Shown: positions 22,346 through 32,528, numbered from the stretch's first letter. The stretch: DNA of 64,000 bases from Chionoecetes opilio (GCA_016584305.1 JACEEZ010014051.1:205231-269230); one strand, 5' to 3'. Notes: a model not told the origin generated them from the sequence alone. Translations and numbers: made by a program.

Positions 22346-24211
22346 TATCAGTATTATTCTAGTGTTTGCCCATATTCCCCCATCTCCCGAAAACAAGCTT
22401 GGGGACCTGAGGGAATGCAGGATATTTGACCGAGGTACAAAGTAGGCGTCGCAACCAGTTTTTGAGTTAGGGTTGTAAAAATTCCCTAGATCTAGGGTAA
22501 ATGGATTCAATTTCTTCCAAGTCCAGAGACGTGTAAACCTTACGATGCTCACAAACCTAATGATAACCAAAGTGTCGAGAACACCCACCCACCCTCGCTA
22601 GGAGGTAAGGTAGAATTTTGTCATGTTACCGAGGGGTGGAGGGGGTAGGAGCCCCCCCCCCCCGCTAGTAGGTTAGGTTAAATTTGATAAGGTTAGGAGG
22701 TTAGGTTAGATTACTGGGGGTCGAGGGAGCCGGAGCCCTCGCTAGGATAGGTTAGGTTAAATCCGCTAGGAGGTTGAGTTAAATTTGGTTCTAAAAATAA
22801 TCCCTAGATCCCGGGGGTAAAAATCTACATTTAGAGAAATTAACCCAGATCTAGGGATATTAACCTAGATCTAGGGTATTTTGACTCTTTACACACCTCA
22901 AAAAATACTTGTTTCCGACGCATTCTTTGTTCTGCACCCGAAAATGTACCCATATATCTAATAAGCTTTTACCTGTGCTTCTGTAAACCTAACCTGACCG
23001 TAACCTTACCTAACCGTTACTGACAGAAATTACAACTTGGGGGGGGATGATGGGGCGGTGTAAGAAAATATATTAATTCCCGCTATAAACAAGAGCTAAA
23101 TTTATTCACAACACATCAAAACTAAATAAAAAATAATGTCTTCGAAGAATGTGGTGGCCAATTATAAAAAAAAACCTTTTTTCCTGCTTTTCAACTATTA
23201 CAAGTGAAACCGTTGGCAAAAATTTCCCCGCCGTCGATTGCTCAGTATTATTCAAGTGCTTGTCCACACTTCCCTCTCTCCCCAAAAACAAGCTTAGGGG
23301 AATGCGGGGTATTTGGCTGAGGAGATATAATGGACGAGAACTGCGCGATCGCTACTGCCGTTATTATAGTTAAGTTTTCTGTATTTTTTTTCTTCAGTAT
23401 ACTGTGCAGCATCAATTCCCTTCCGCGTAACCTTTAAACTTATATACATGTCGAAGAAAGGATATAGTTGTCTAATAATGCATACAGACACACCCTCCCC
23501 ATCTGGAGGCCCCCCCCTTAAGGAGGTTAGGTTAAGGGTCGGTTAGGTTAAAAAAAACTAGTCCGTGTCCTAAGAAAATGACTGCGTAGTCCTCGTCCAT
23601 TTTCACCATCTGGGGTACAAAATATATGTCGCAACCACATACTTTTTGAGTTAGGGATAGCGTAAAACTTCCCTAGATCTTGTGACAATTGATTGGATTT
23701 TTTAAAAGTCCAGAGACGTGGGAACCTTACACTCCTCACAGAATGATGATCAGTGTCAAGAACCCCCCCCCCCCCCTCCCACTAAGCGGCAGGGTAAACT
23801 TTTATTAGGTTACCGGGGGGTCAAGGTTGGGCGGAGTCCCCCCCTCTTTAGAAGGTTAGGTTAGATTATCGGGTGATTATCGCTAGGAAGGTAGGTTAGA
23901 TTATCGGGGGGTCTAAGGGGGCAGAGCCCCACGCTAGGAAGTTAGGTTTAATTTGCTTTGGTTAAGTAATTACCGGGGGTCGAGGGGGGCAGAGCCCCCC
24001 GCTTGGAGGTTAGGTTAAATCTGGTTGGGTAAATTACCCTAGCCCTAAGGATTTCTGGCTCTCCTACATAACTCCTAAATAAATTTTTTTTATTTTCCGC
24101 AAGTGACCGACGCATCATTTGCTCCCCACCCGAAAACCCCGCATTCCCACAGGTCCCCAAGGCTCGGGGAAAGGGGAGAGTATGGGCAAACGCTAGAAAT
24201 TATAACCACGT
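22346..24211. repeat. Unclassified dispersed repeat with ggttaggtta blocks
   Basis: A block starting near 'tattattctagtgtttgccc' with 'ccctagatctaggg' and 'tccagagacgtg' occurs at 22345-22620. It recurs in part at 23235-23760, reversed at 24110-24200 and again at 30238-30490. Between blocks are repeated 'gctaggaggttaggttaaat' and 'cgagggggcagagccccc' units. No protein domain is visible. The type (a DNA element or a satellite-like array) is unknown. Confidence 0.6.
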
Positions 24212-24219
24212 ACGCTGAT
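24212..24219. repeat. Left 8-bp target-site duplication of the hAT-like transposon
   Basis: ACGCTGAT directly precedes the left terminal repeat. The identical octamer at 27781-27788 directly follows the right one. Confidence 0.9.
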
Positions 24220-24231
24220 TAGGGTGTCCCA
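24220..24231 (+). repeat. Left terminal inverted repeat of the hAT-like transposon
   Basis: TAGGGTGTCCCA, a perfect 12/12 complement of 27769-27780. Confidence 0.9.
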
Positions 24232-24399
24232 GAATGCAAGTTTTGAAATGTTGCACGCTCGTGTGTTATTCCGGTTCTCTCATAGTAAAACAGTATTGCG
24301 TTGAAATTTTGGGCGAATTGAGTAATATTTAGGGGTCCCGACAAAGTGAATATTTAGGTGACGTGACTCGAATTTCAGGATTTTTCTAAATTTCCACTT

Positions 24400-24422
24400 T
24401 TTTTCTCCCTCAGGTTATCAAC
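24400..24422 (+). promoter_or_regulatory. Possible splice acceptor before the transposase start
   Basis: A pyrimidine tract (ctttttttctccctcag) lies at about 24397-24414, seven bases before the ATG at 24423. This would fit a 5'-untranslated intron ending just upstream of the start codon. No donor site could be assigned. Confidence 0.3.
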
Positions 24423-24873
24423 ATGGCAACAAGAGCCGCTAGTAATCTTTGGCTGATCGACAAGGCTCCAATCGATGAAATCACCGGAGCCCGGCTACCA
24501 TCGAAGGAGCAGGTCCTCCTCCGCTACTACCACCACCACCGGGAGATGGGGAAGACGGCGAGCGGGAGCAGGAAGGCGGTGGTGGAGGAGGTTTTCCCCT
24601 TATGGTCGCGCGCCGGGATTCCGACAACTACAGTAATACACGCCGGCACGAAGCTGTCAAAGCTGGTAAAGGCATACAATGACCTCAAGAAGAACAAGAA
24701 CAAAGACAGGCCGAAACATCGTATGGATGAGGAGATTTTCAGAGGAGACCTCCAAGAAATCTTCGATCTCGCACACTCCTCCTCTCTCCAACGGGCAGAC
24801 GTGAAGGACGAGGACAAGGAGTTCCTACGGAGTCAGAGAGAAGACAGAGGGGAATCATCCATGGCTGGTATTC
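24423..24873 (+). pseudogene. hAT-like transposase, N-terminal segment
   Basis: About 150 residues start with ATG at 24423 (MATRAASNLWLIDKAPIDE). Recognisable features are a GARLPSKEQVLLRYYHHH segment and an EEVFPLWSRAGIP segment. A basic stretch KKNKNKDRPKHR follows, then an EEIF..DLQEIFDLAH segment and EFLRSQREDRGESSMAGI. The segment contains no cysteine, so there is no BED zinc finger, the DNA-binding domain usual at the N-terminus of classical hAT transposases. From memory, similar N-termini occur in multi-copy uncharacterised arthropod and cnidarian proteins; a search would be needed to confirm. The natural frame is cut at 24873 by the nested element. Confidence 0.72.
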
Positions 24874-25732
24874 GAGAGAACTGGAACCCAAAATGCCAGA
24901 GGTCGCTGGCAGTTTTAACTCACTTTTTTGATAATAAGTTGGTCTACTGGAAAACAAAATCTGGGTTTATTCCACTGCACTTAAAACACAAAAGTATAAT
25001 TTTAAGAACGATTTTCTTCTATATGTATATTGTATAGAAGCCTGATTCTGTAAAACATGTATTTAACCAAATAACCAAGTAGGTTATAGTTGAGGAGGCG
25101 AGGTAAATGATACTCTATGATATTATACAGTCAATAACGAATGTTTAGAAGTTATCTATACCTAGGCAGTCATATTTTCCTGTTATTATTGTGTATCAAT
25201 CAGATAGAAAGCCTGGAAGTGCAATGAGTTGACGCGTGAAGTGGCAATGTTTTGATTCAATCTCCCCGCCACCACTCCCCGCCGCGGCGTGTCGCCTCCA
25301 CAATTATAACCTACATTGTCGCAGCAACAAGCCGATTTCGGCATTCTTTATTCTTCGTTTTTCCAAAGCATTGCTTATTGTATTTTGACAAGCGTTTGCC
25401 AGACGCAGCAGTACTGTCTTAGAAAACAGTGTGAACATCGCCCAAATTTTACATGCCACAATATACATGTAAAAAATATATTAAGCTTTGCTACTCGTGG
25501 CGAGTAATTTGCATTAAATTGCTATTATAGAACGTTCCATCGTAATGCATGTCATCCATATAATTAGTAGAACAACAGAAGAACTATATTTTTTGGTATT
25601 CAGATGCGGTGCATCAATGTTTATCGCGAAATTAATTTATGAAAAATATTAGTCGCGGAGCCAAAACACAGTAGACCAACCTTTGAGTTAAAACTGCCAG
25701 CGACCACTGGCATTTCTCCAGTTTCAGATCAT
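24874..25732. mobile_element. Nested inverted-repeat (MITE-like) insertion in the transposase gene
   Basis: The left arm at about 24879-24955 and the complement of the right arm at about 25655-25728 share atgccag(a/t)ggtcgctgg, then cagttttaactca and ttggtctactg. The flanking octamers TGGTATTC (24866-24873) and TGGAATTG (25733-25740) agree at 6 of 8 positions, compatible with a worn 8-bp duplication. Removing the insert joins the MAGI codons to GAC CTC GTG in the same frame, so it landed in an intact gene. Edges are not GT...AG, arguing against an intron. The interior is AT-rich and non-coding. Confidence 0.75.
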
Positions 25733-25733
25733 T

Positions 25734-26607
25734 GGAATTGACCTCGTGACAGCGAAGAAGGTGGAGAAGCAGGTCGAGCGCGGAACTCGACTCAAGCGGC
25801 TCCGGGAACGTGAAGACAGCGACATTGCCAGGCTGACTGAAAGGGCGGAAATCCCAAGCCAAAGCAGTAGCAGCAGCAGCAGTCCTGTGTCGACGACGTC
25901 ATCACCGGCTCGTGGATCCCGAAGCCAGAGGAAAAAACTCAAACAGTCGCCATCGATCTCCGTGAAGGATCTTAACCTCATTTCAACTTGGGATCGAGAG
26001 AAGTTGTCGGTGCGGCAAGCAACGTCAACGTTCGCAGCTACCGCTCAAGTTCTTGGAATGGACATTGGGAGTATGGCGGTCTCGAAGAGCACGGTCCATC
26101 GAGCACGAATTGCGGGGAGAGAGCAAGCCGCCGAGAAGATCGTGGAACTGCGGAACCAGGAGATACCTGAGAGGTTGGTCCTGCATTGGGACAGAAAACT
26201 CCTCCCGTCCCTCTCTGGCGATACGGAGGACCGCATCGCCGTCCTCCTCACAGGGGAAGATGACGCAGAGTTCCTTCTTGGGGTCCCGGCAAGCTCGGAT
26301 TCGACTGGCAGAAACGTGGCTGCAGTGGTCTTGAAGGAGGTGGACGAAGTGGGCGTCAGGGACAAGATCATCGCCTTCTGTTTCGACACCACGGCTTCGA
26401 ACACTGGCATGGTGCAAGGTGCTTGCATTCGGATTGAGCAAGAACTCGGACGAAGCTTGCTTTGGTTGGCCTGCCGCCATCATGTCCACGAGGTGATCCT
26501 CAAGGATGTCTTCGAAGCTAGCCTCGGCTCTTCCTCTGGTCCTGACATTGGAATCTTCAAACGACTCCGTGATCGATGGTCCTTCGTAGATTCCTCGCAG
26601 AGAGACG
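25734..26607 (+). pseudogene. hAT-like transposase, catalytic-core segment
   Basis: Reading on from GIDLVTAKKVEKQVERGTR, a Ser/Arg-rich linker is followed by a helix-turn-helix-like VSKSTVHRARI. Candidate acidic residues follow: LHWDRKLLPSL with Asp at 26190, and FCFDTTASNTG with Asp at 26385. Then comes WLACRHHVHE with Cys at 26472 and His at 26481, where CRHH fits the C(2)H motif shared by several RNase-H-fold transposase groups including hAT. The segment ends GIFKRLRDRWSFVD near 26592, where one base gained or lost shifts the frame. Assigning the Asp residues as catalytic is an inference from spacing and context. Confidence 0.72.
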
Positions 26608-27528
26608 GTGGAAACATCGGAGGACCTCGTAGAGTTCTTCGCCACCAATGACACTGCCAGCAAGCTGAAGGACGACGCATTGGCCTTCCTGAAGGAGGCT
26701 CTGATGTCGAAGAACCATCCCAGGGAGGACTATGAAGAACTTCTCCGTCTCTCCTACCTGTTCCTCGGTGGTGAAGGTCCAGCCAAACCATTCTGCCGTC
26801 CTGGAGCTCTCCATCAAGCCCGGTGGATGGCCAAGGCCATCTACTGCCTCAAGCTTCAGATGCTGAAATCCCAGCTGTCGCTGACTGGTCGAGAGAAGGC
26901 CGGAGTGGAACGAGTGGCCCTCTTCGTTGCTCTGGTGTACTGCAAGCAATGGCATGAGGCACCGATCTCTGTGAAAGCTCCGTTGAACGACGTGCTCTTC
27001 CTCGAGATCCTCAAGACATACCCTGACCAAACCGTTGCCAAGGCAGCAGAACAAGCCCTGCGACGCCACCTGTGGTACGTTTCCGAGGAAAACGCGGGAC
27101 TGGCCTTCTTCGACTCAAGGATTGATGTGGAGGAGAAGAAGCAGATGGTCAAGGCATTGGACAAGCCCGCCTCGAAGAAGGAACTCAAGCGATTGGAGGG
27201 AAAAAAGAGGACGATGTCTTCCTCCCTCTCGTCCTTCGTCACTTCGAAGACACGGTCCTTCTTTCAGAAACTCGACGCGGACGAGGGCTTCCTGGCAAAG
27301 GACCCGGCATTGTGGGAGGAGGACGACCGATTGAAGGACGCTCGGAAACGGGCACTCGGCCTCCGAGTGGTCAACGATGCAGCGGAGCGGGGCATCGCCC
27401 TAGTCCAGCGCTACCTGGGGTCCACGAAGTCGGCCGCACAGGAGAAGTATCTCCTCCAGTTAGTCCACCACCATCGGAAACTTGTGGGGCGGGAAAAGAA
27501 GGAGGACCTTCAAAAGAAGGCTTTCTGA
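26608..27528 (+). pseudogene. hAT-like transposase, C-terminal segment
   Basis: About 306 residues continue in the next frame from VETSEDLVEFFATND. They contain an alpha-helical region (LSYLFLGGEG, PGALHQARWMAKAIYCLKLQ) and end VVNDAAERGIALVQRYL followed by a basic tail and a stop at 27526-27528. Glu at 27385 in the AER motif is a candidate third acidic residue; classical hAT proteins have their C-terminal conserved block with an ER pair in a comparable place. No internal stop occurs in about 920 bases. A single-base sequencing error at 26592-26608 would be enough to explain the split from the upstream segment. Confidence 0.72.
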
Positions 27529-27768
27529 ATGGAAACAATGAAAACTGTCTGTTTTGGTTTCCTTATAAGTTTCTTTTTAAAAATCTGGGATGTTTTGAGT
27601 TTTTTCTTTGTTTTTTAAGGTTATTAGAAAATTGTTCAGTTTGTCGCGACCTCTAAATATTCTCCGAATTTCATCTAATTTCACAGGAACTCTTCTTATG
27701 CATGTGTGAACAGAAGTAAAACACGAGCAAGTGAAAAAAACATGTTTCATTTTTTCCCTCTATGATCT

Positions 27769-27780
27769 TGGGACACCCTA
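27769..27780 (-). repeat. Right terminal inverted repeat of the hAT-like transposon
   Basis: TGGGACACCCTA, followed by ACGCTGAT (27781-27788). Confidence 0.9.
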
Positions 27781-27788
27781 ACGCTGAT
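27781..27788. repeat. Right 8-bp target-site duplication of the hAT-like transposon
   Basis: ACGCTGAT, identical to 24212-24219. Confidence 0.9.
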
Positions 27789-28310
27789 TCATAAAAGCTG
27801 TACGCTGGGGACCGGGATGTGTATTTAACAAAAAACAGCTGGCCGCAGTGTTTACATATCGAGCAGTGTTACAAGCGAGCACTTGTAGTCTTGTACAGGA
27901 ACATACCAAATACATGTATATGTAAGGGGTAGGCGATATGTATATGATTCATAAATACATATAATAATGTAAATCAAAGGTATAGAAGCTTTTTGGTGAT
28001 AGAAGAAAGTATCCTTCTCACAAAATCCATGTATATGTATTATCATTTGTACCGCTGCTCTGAGCGGAGTGTATAATTTCAGGCTTGCCACCCACGGCTG
28101 ATGCATTATAATTTATAATTTATCGATACAAAACAGTAAGACCCCCAAAAACTACAGATTCTATTCATATATATGTAATGTAGCATCATTGTATAGTAAT
28201 AGCTGCGGTAAAGAGATTTATGTAATATTTCCCTCAGCCATGTACATGTTCCGCATGGGTTTGTAATCTTGCCTCAGGCCTGCCCACTACATTTAAGCTC
28301 CGCCCCTTCT
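27789..28310. other. No recognisable gene
   Basis: AT-rich host flank. No domain or RNA gene is seen. Confidence 0.4.
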
Positions 28311-28756
28311 CGATGACTAGGAATACCATCGTGGTATATGATGATCGCAATTGCGACAGTAGTATTTACATCGTGGTAATCGCAATTGCGATAGACTAGG
28401 AATACGACCCATAGTCTTACAGCTGTCATGACTCCATCGTGACCATCTTACGACCGTCATGACACATACGCACAGGCAGCGTGACATTGTTGTGAGGCTA
28501 TCGTGGCCTGCGTTTATCGTGGACAAATTTCACGATAGCGTCAATAATCAAATTGGTGGCGCTATCGTGGCTCCATTATGGAATGTGTGACGGGAGCTCA
28601 AGTGATCAAGGGGAGGAGGAAGAACTCTAACCCAGTCATCCCTGCAAACGCAGTCATCCCTGTTTTTTCTCGCACCTCGTTGAGAGCAAACAGGGACTCT
28701 CAGCTGGCTACGTGCCCGCTTCCTGTCTCCCCACACAACATTACCACTTGTGAGTG
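28311..28756. repeat. Palindrome-rich unclassified sequence
   Basis: Two perfect palindromes, TCGCAATTGCGA at 28345-28356 and ATCGCAATTGCGAT at 28379-28392, sit among repeated 'tcgtggt', 'cgtcatgac' and 'ctatcgtgg' motifs. This looks like a foldback or terminal region of a DNA element, but no partner end was found. Confidence 0.4.
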
Positions 28757-29069
28757 TTATGCATGTTTTATGTTTAATTAATGTGCAGTTATGTTATTTT
28801 GTGTGCTATTTTTCTTTCAGAATACTTTTTTCACAGAATAGGTAGTACAGTGTGGGTAATATAGACGCTGTGTGTTTGTTGTGTTTGCTATAGTTTATTT
28901 TAGCTTGAAAAACACATATTTTTTTTTTTTTTTTTTTTTTTTTAATTGTTGGTCCTGGAACCAAACCTATATATTTACCATTAGTTATGTGTTTCGTTAT
29001 ACGAGATTTTGCTTTACGAGTATGCCAGGTGGAACCTAACTGCTCGTATCTTCGGGACCTCCCTGTACA
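28757..29069 (-). mobile_element. TIR element (TACAGGGAGGTCCC family), partial reverse copy
   Basis: It matches the left end of copy 29406-30220 in reverse: from 'ttatgcatgttttatgttta' through a T-rich run to 'cttcgggacctccctgta' at 29069. The right half is absent, so this copy is truncated. Confidence 0.75.
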
Positions 29070-29405
29070 TATAACGCCATTATTATTCAATTGCGCCATG
29101 GAAAATGGGGTTCAAAATACTCAGAATGAAGAAATCTACACGATGATGTAGGTAAGCATCCTAGGACTTTTGAAAGCCCACTACCAAACTAATACCAATA
29201 ATACCAAAAAAGCACCAATTTTGGTTATAATGGACGAGAACTTCACGGTCGTTTTCAGAGACACCGACTAATTTTTCCTGGCCTACAATAGGTGCTTTTT
29301 CTAATGGAGATAGTTTTATTTTCCAGAAACCCATATTAAAAAAAAAAAATAATAATAATTTCATCACCGAATTTTATGCATGGTTAAAGTTAAGGTTAGG
29401 TTAAG
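29070..29405. other. Dispersed repeat, no gene
   Basis: The block 'ataatggacgagaacttcac ... gagacaccga ... ggcctacaataggtgcttttt' recurs at about 46770-46860 and, reversed, at 47130-47230. Unknown family, non-coding. Confidence 0.45.
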
Positions 29406-29536
29406 TACAGGGAGGTCCCGAAGATACGAGCAGTTAGGTTCCATCTGGCATACTCGTAAAGCGAAATCTCGTATAACGAAACACATAACTAATGGTAAAA
29501 TATAGGTTTGGTTCCAGGACCCCATCATTATATATA

Positions 29537-29574
<38 letters not shown>

Positions 29575-30220
29575 ACAATGTTTTTCAAGCTAAAATAAAC
29601 TATAGCAAACACAACAAACACACAGCGTCTATATTACCCACACTGTACTACCTATTCTGTAGAAAAAGCATTCTGAAAGAGAAAATAGCACACAAAATAC
29701 ATAACTGCACATTAATTAAACATAAAACATGCATAACAAGCAAAAAAGACGTTGTAATGTAGGGGACGCCGCGTGATACATGAGAAGGTAGTGTAGAGGT
29801 CCCAAGGTTGGGGCCGCACACGTATGAGGTCAATGAGGTCACGTATGCTAAAGGTCAGGCCGCGCCATATGCTTAATGAGGTCACGTATGCTTCAGGTCA
29901 CGCCTTGCTAGGGGTGACCTGACTGCGGTCCCAAGGTTGGGGCCGCACACCTGCTAATTACCCCTAAATGTCAGGCCGCGCCATACTATGCTTAATTACC
30001 CTTCAGGTCACGGCTTGCTAGGGGTGACCTCACTGGGGTCAACCAAATCCCCTTTTGTCCAGCCTTGTGAGTTTTTGAACTTGATAATTTTACTCACCCC
30101 AGTTTGAATGTCGTATCATTGGATTTTCGATCTCGTATATTGAAAATAGACCCTAATTTACACATCTCGTATCATCGGATTCTCGTATACCGAATGCTCA
30201 TATAACGGGACCTCCCTGTA
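29406..30220 (+). mobile_element. TIR element (TACAGGGAGGTCCC family), full copy
   Basis: It starts TACAGGGAGGTCCCGAAG and ends CGGGACCTCCCTGTA, perfect 15-bp inverted ends with TA at each edge. The inner 'ggttggggccgcacac...' block is present twice (about 29805 and 29938), which explains the extra ~120 bp relative to 17742-18437. Non-coding. Confidence 0.88.
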
Positions 30221-30560
30221 TATTAGTGGTTAAGGTTAGGGTATTATTCTAGTGTTTGCCCATACTCCCCCACTCCCACAAAACAAGCTTGGGGACCTGG
30301 GGGAATGCGGGATATTTGGCTGGGATACAAAATATGCGTCGCAACAACATAGTTTTTGAGTTAGGGGTGATGAAAAAATTCCCTAGATCTAGGGACAATT
30401 CATTGGATTTCTTCTGAGTCCAGAAACATTGAACCCGGGCGATCCTCACAGAATGATGACCAAAGTGTCGAGAACCCCCCCAACCCCCCGCTAGGAGGTT
30501 AGGTTAGATTTGGTTAGGTTAGGTTAGGTTTGATTTGGTTAGGTTAGATTATAATCCCTA
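30221..30560 (+). repeat. Copy of the 22346-24211 dispersed repeat
   Basis: It shares tattattctagtgtttgccc, ccctagatctaggg and gtgtcgagaacccccc with the earlier copies, then a ggttaggtta run. Confidence 0.6.
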
Positions 30561-30659
30561 ACCAAATCAAACCTAATCGATAATTTTATTTTTTGGTTAC
30601 AGTTTAGCAGAGGGGCGAGCCGCCGTGCCTTGGAGGCAGAAATAGGTAGGTCCGAGCGG

Positions 30660-31070
30660 TGGGTAGGTGCGGCGTGCTGGCCTGGCGACCGCCAGCAACA
30701 GCAGCAGCAGCGAGGACATGGAGACGGAGGACTACTACTCCAGCATCTGTGATGAGGATGACACTGGGGGTCATCACAGGTCAACCAAGTTCAAGGCTGC
30801 TCCCATTGTGAAGGTGTGGCTGCAGGCCAAATGGACAGACAGTCTGGCAGACCCAGCCTTCAACAGTGAGAAGGTGCTCCTTGACCTCTTCTTGAGGCAC
30901 AACACGGCGATGCTGTCCAGCGCTTGTTCTCCCTTGGCAAGGACATCAACAGGGCCAAGAGGAGCTCCAGGTCTCATGAACACTTCAACAGGCTCATGTT
31001 TATGAAGGGGAACATGCTGCAGAACAGGGTCTACACTGTGGCTGTGCAAAAGACTGTTTTAGTAGTTTAA
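30660..31070 (+). pseudogene. Classical hAT transposase C-terminus relic
   Basis: After an acidic linker, the frame gives NSEKVLLDLFLRHNTAMLSS. Following a frameshift at about 30915, it continues VQRLFSLGKDINRAKRS and HFNRLMFMKGNM, ending with a stop at 31068-31070. This matches the conserved hAT C-terminal dimerisation block (LF...NT...SSA..ER.FS.....KR..L......L..L+.N). Only the last ~130 residues remain. It belongs to a different hAT lineage from the 24220 element. Confidence 0.75.
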
Positions 31071-31199
31071 ACTTTCAAATGTAGTTATTTGACTTAAAAA
31101 CAGTACTTTTCATTAGTGAAGAGACAGGATAAACATTGCATGTAGAAGATAGTAGTGTGCAAAAGGTAAATGAAGGGTTTTCTAACAGTTCACTGGTAG

Positions 31200-31352
31200 C
31201 ATTTAAGATTTTTTATTTAAAATATCAATATAGTTATCGCTAGTATCGGAATTTTGGATTTATCGATTTATCGGTTATCGCCTTATCGGGCGATAAATTT
31301 ATCGCCAGTTATCGATTATCGGTTATCGCTGATAAGGTTATCGTGATAATTT
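31200..31352. repeat. TATCG-rich palindromic block
   Basis: Repeated 'ttatcg', 'cgataa' and 'tatcggtt' units in both orientations directly downstream of the hAT relic. Possibly the subterminal region of that element. No TIR partner was identified. Confidence 0.45.
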
Positions 31353-31390
31353 TTTTTGTTATGGCGCCCACCTATGATAATACAAATGTT

Positions 31391-31499
31391 AGCATCACTA
31401 CAGACTTTTATGTGCCACTGAAGAGGCATGCACAGTAGTTTAAATTATGTACATCACACTACATGTCTTCAGTGGCACATAAAAGTCTGTAGTGATGCT
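31391..31499. repeat. Perfect 34-bp inverted repeat (hairpin) with 41-base loop
   Basis: 31391-31424 (AGCATCACTACAGACTTTTA...) is the exact complement of 31466-31499. Partial matches to one arm occur at about 47380-47410 and 57130-57160, so the arm belongs to a dispersed family. Confidence 0.9.
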
Positions 31500-31978
31500 A
31501 AAATTGGTCCTATATTGTGCCTGGCGACATTAGTGCAGTGGCAAGTGACTGGCGACTATAGTGTTATCTACGGTAGTTATCGGCATAATGCAATTCCTTA
31601 TAAAACGGACAGAATTGTGAGATCATCTATAGTACACGGTCTGGCACGAACACTCGGCCACAGGAAAAGTTGGAACTCTCGGAGACGGGGACGCGAGGAG
31701 ATCCGGCAGACGAGAGTACCTGGAACTGTCGCCGATAGGAATTCTCGCCGCCGTGGTCGAGTGTTCCAATTCTTGATATTACAGGACCCAATATATACAT
31801 TTAATCAAGTGTTACCCGCGTTTCTGCATTCAGGGATGAAATACTATCATTAGCTTGATCAGTTAGGTAAGTTAGGTGCCAATGTCCAGGTTAGGTTAAC
31901 ATTTCCACGTGGGCGAGTGTTCTAGGTTGGTGTTTCGGCGAGAATTCCCATCGGCGACAGTTCCATAAGCCGACGAGA
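31500..31978. other. Dispersed repeat sequence, no gene
   Basis: 31520-31580 (gcagtggcaagtgactggcg) recurs reversed at about 57955-58010. A short inverted pair, ggaactgtcgccgat, lies at about 31722 and 31950. No coding domain. Confidence 0.45.
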
Positions 31979-32299
31979 GTACTCGGTAATTATCCAGATG
32001 AACACCGAACTCACTTTGGTGGACGAAACTATTTTTTTCTGGTGTGTTTTGAATGAATCTGCTAACCGTTTCTGTCGCAATTTTTTTTTTTTTTTTTTTT
32101 TTAAATGACAAAAAAAAAAAGATCCTAAACCTAACCTAACCTTTACCTGACTTTAAATATAAAAATATAAAAAAACATAAAATAAATTGTGACAGAAACG
32201 GTTGGCAGATTCATTCAAAACACATCAAAACACACCAGAAAAAAATGGTTTCGTCCACCAAAGTGAGTTCGGTGATCATCTGGATATTTACCGAGTACT
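31979..32299. mobile_element. Foldback (long-TIR) element, copy 1
   Basis: The arm at about 31979-32090 (gtactcggtaattatccaga ... tgtcgcaattt) is closely complementary to about 32186-32299 (aattgtgacagaaacggttg ... atttaccgagtac). The spacer is short and AT-rich, with cctaacctaacc. Related copies are at 39709-39960 and about 46590-46740. Non-coding; the transposase partner is unknown. Confidence 0.75.
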
Positions 32300-32507
32300 G
32301 TAATGAAGCGAGGGGGGGGGGGCATCCAGCCCTCTGCTCCCGTCACAAGACAGTTCGGGGCCTTGGAGAGAACGGGAAGGACTGTTTTAACACCTTCACG
32401 CCAAGATTTTTCCTTTGCTATACAAAAATTGTCTGTTGTGAGCCATAAAATTACGAAAATTAACTAATGGACAAGGCTACTAAACAGGTCATATCGGGCC
32501 CTCCGTA

Positions 32508-32528
32508 CACACACACACACACACACAC
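32508..32528. repeat. (CA)n microsatellite at the SINE head
   Basis: About ten CA units immediately 5' of the family B SINE. The reverse copy at 7437-7617 has a (GT)n in the equivalent position. Confidence 0.85.

Larger units (their letters stand above)
24220..27780 (+). mobile_element. Complete hAT-like DNA transposon, about 3.56 kb
   Basis: It is bounded by a 12-bp inverted repeat, TAGGGTGTCCCA at 24220-24231 and TGGGACACCCTA at 27769-27780, and by a perfect 8-bp direct duplication ACGCTGAT. A TIR starting (C/T)AGGG and an 8-bp duplication are established hallmarks of the hAT superfamily. The interior is one gene on the plus strand (24423-27528), interrupted by a nested inverted-repeat element and by one single-base frameshift. 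The GC-rich, clean coding sequence contrasts with the AT-rich flanks, suggesting a recent arrival compared with neighbouring relics. Confidence 0.88.

Noticed and set aside
24874..25732. Intron of the hAT-like transposase gene
   Set aside because: Edges are not GT...AG and the segment has long complementary arms and near-matching octamer flanks, which fit a transposon insertion better.
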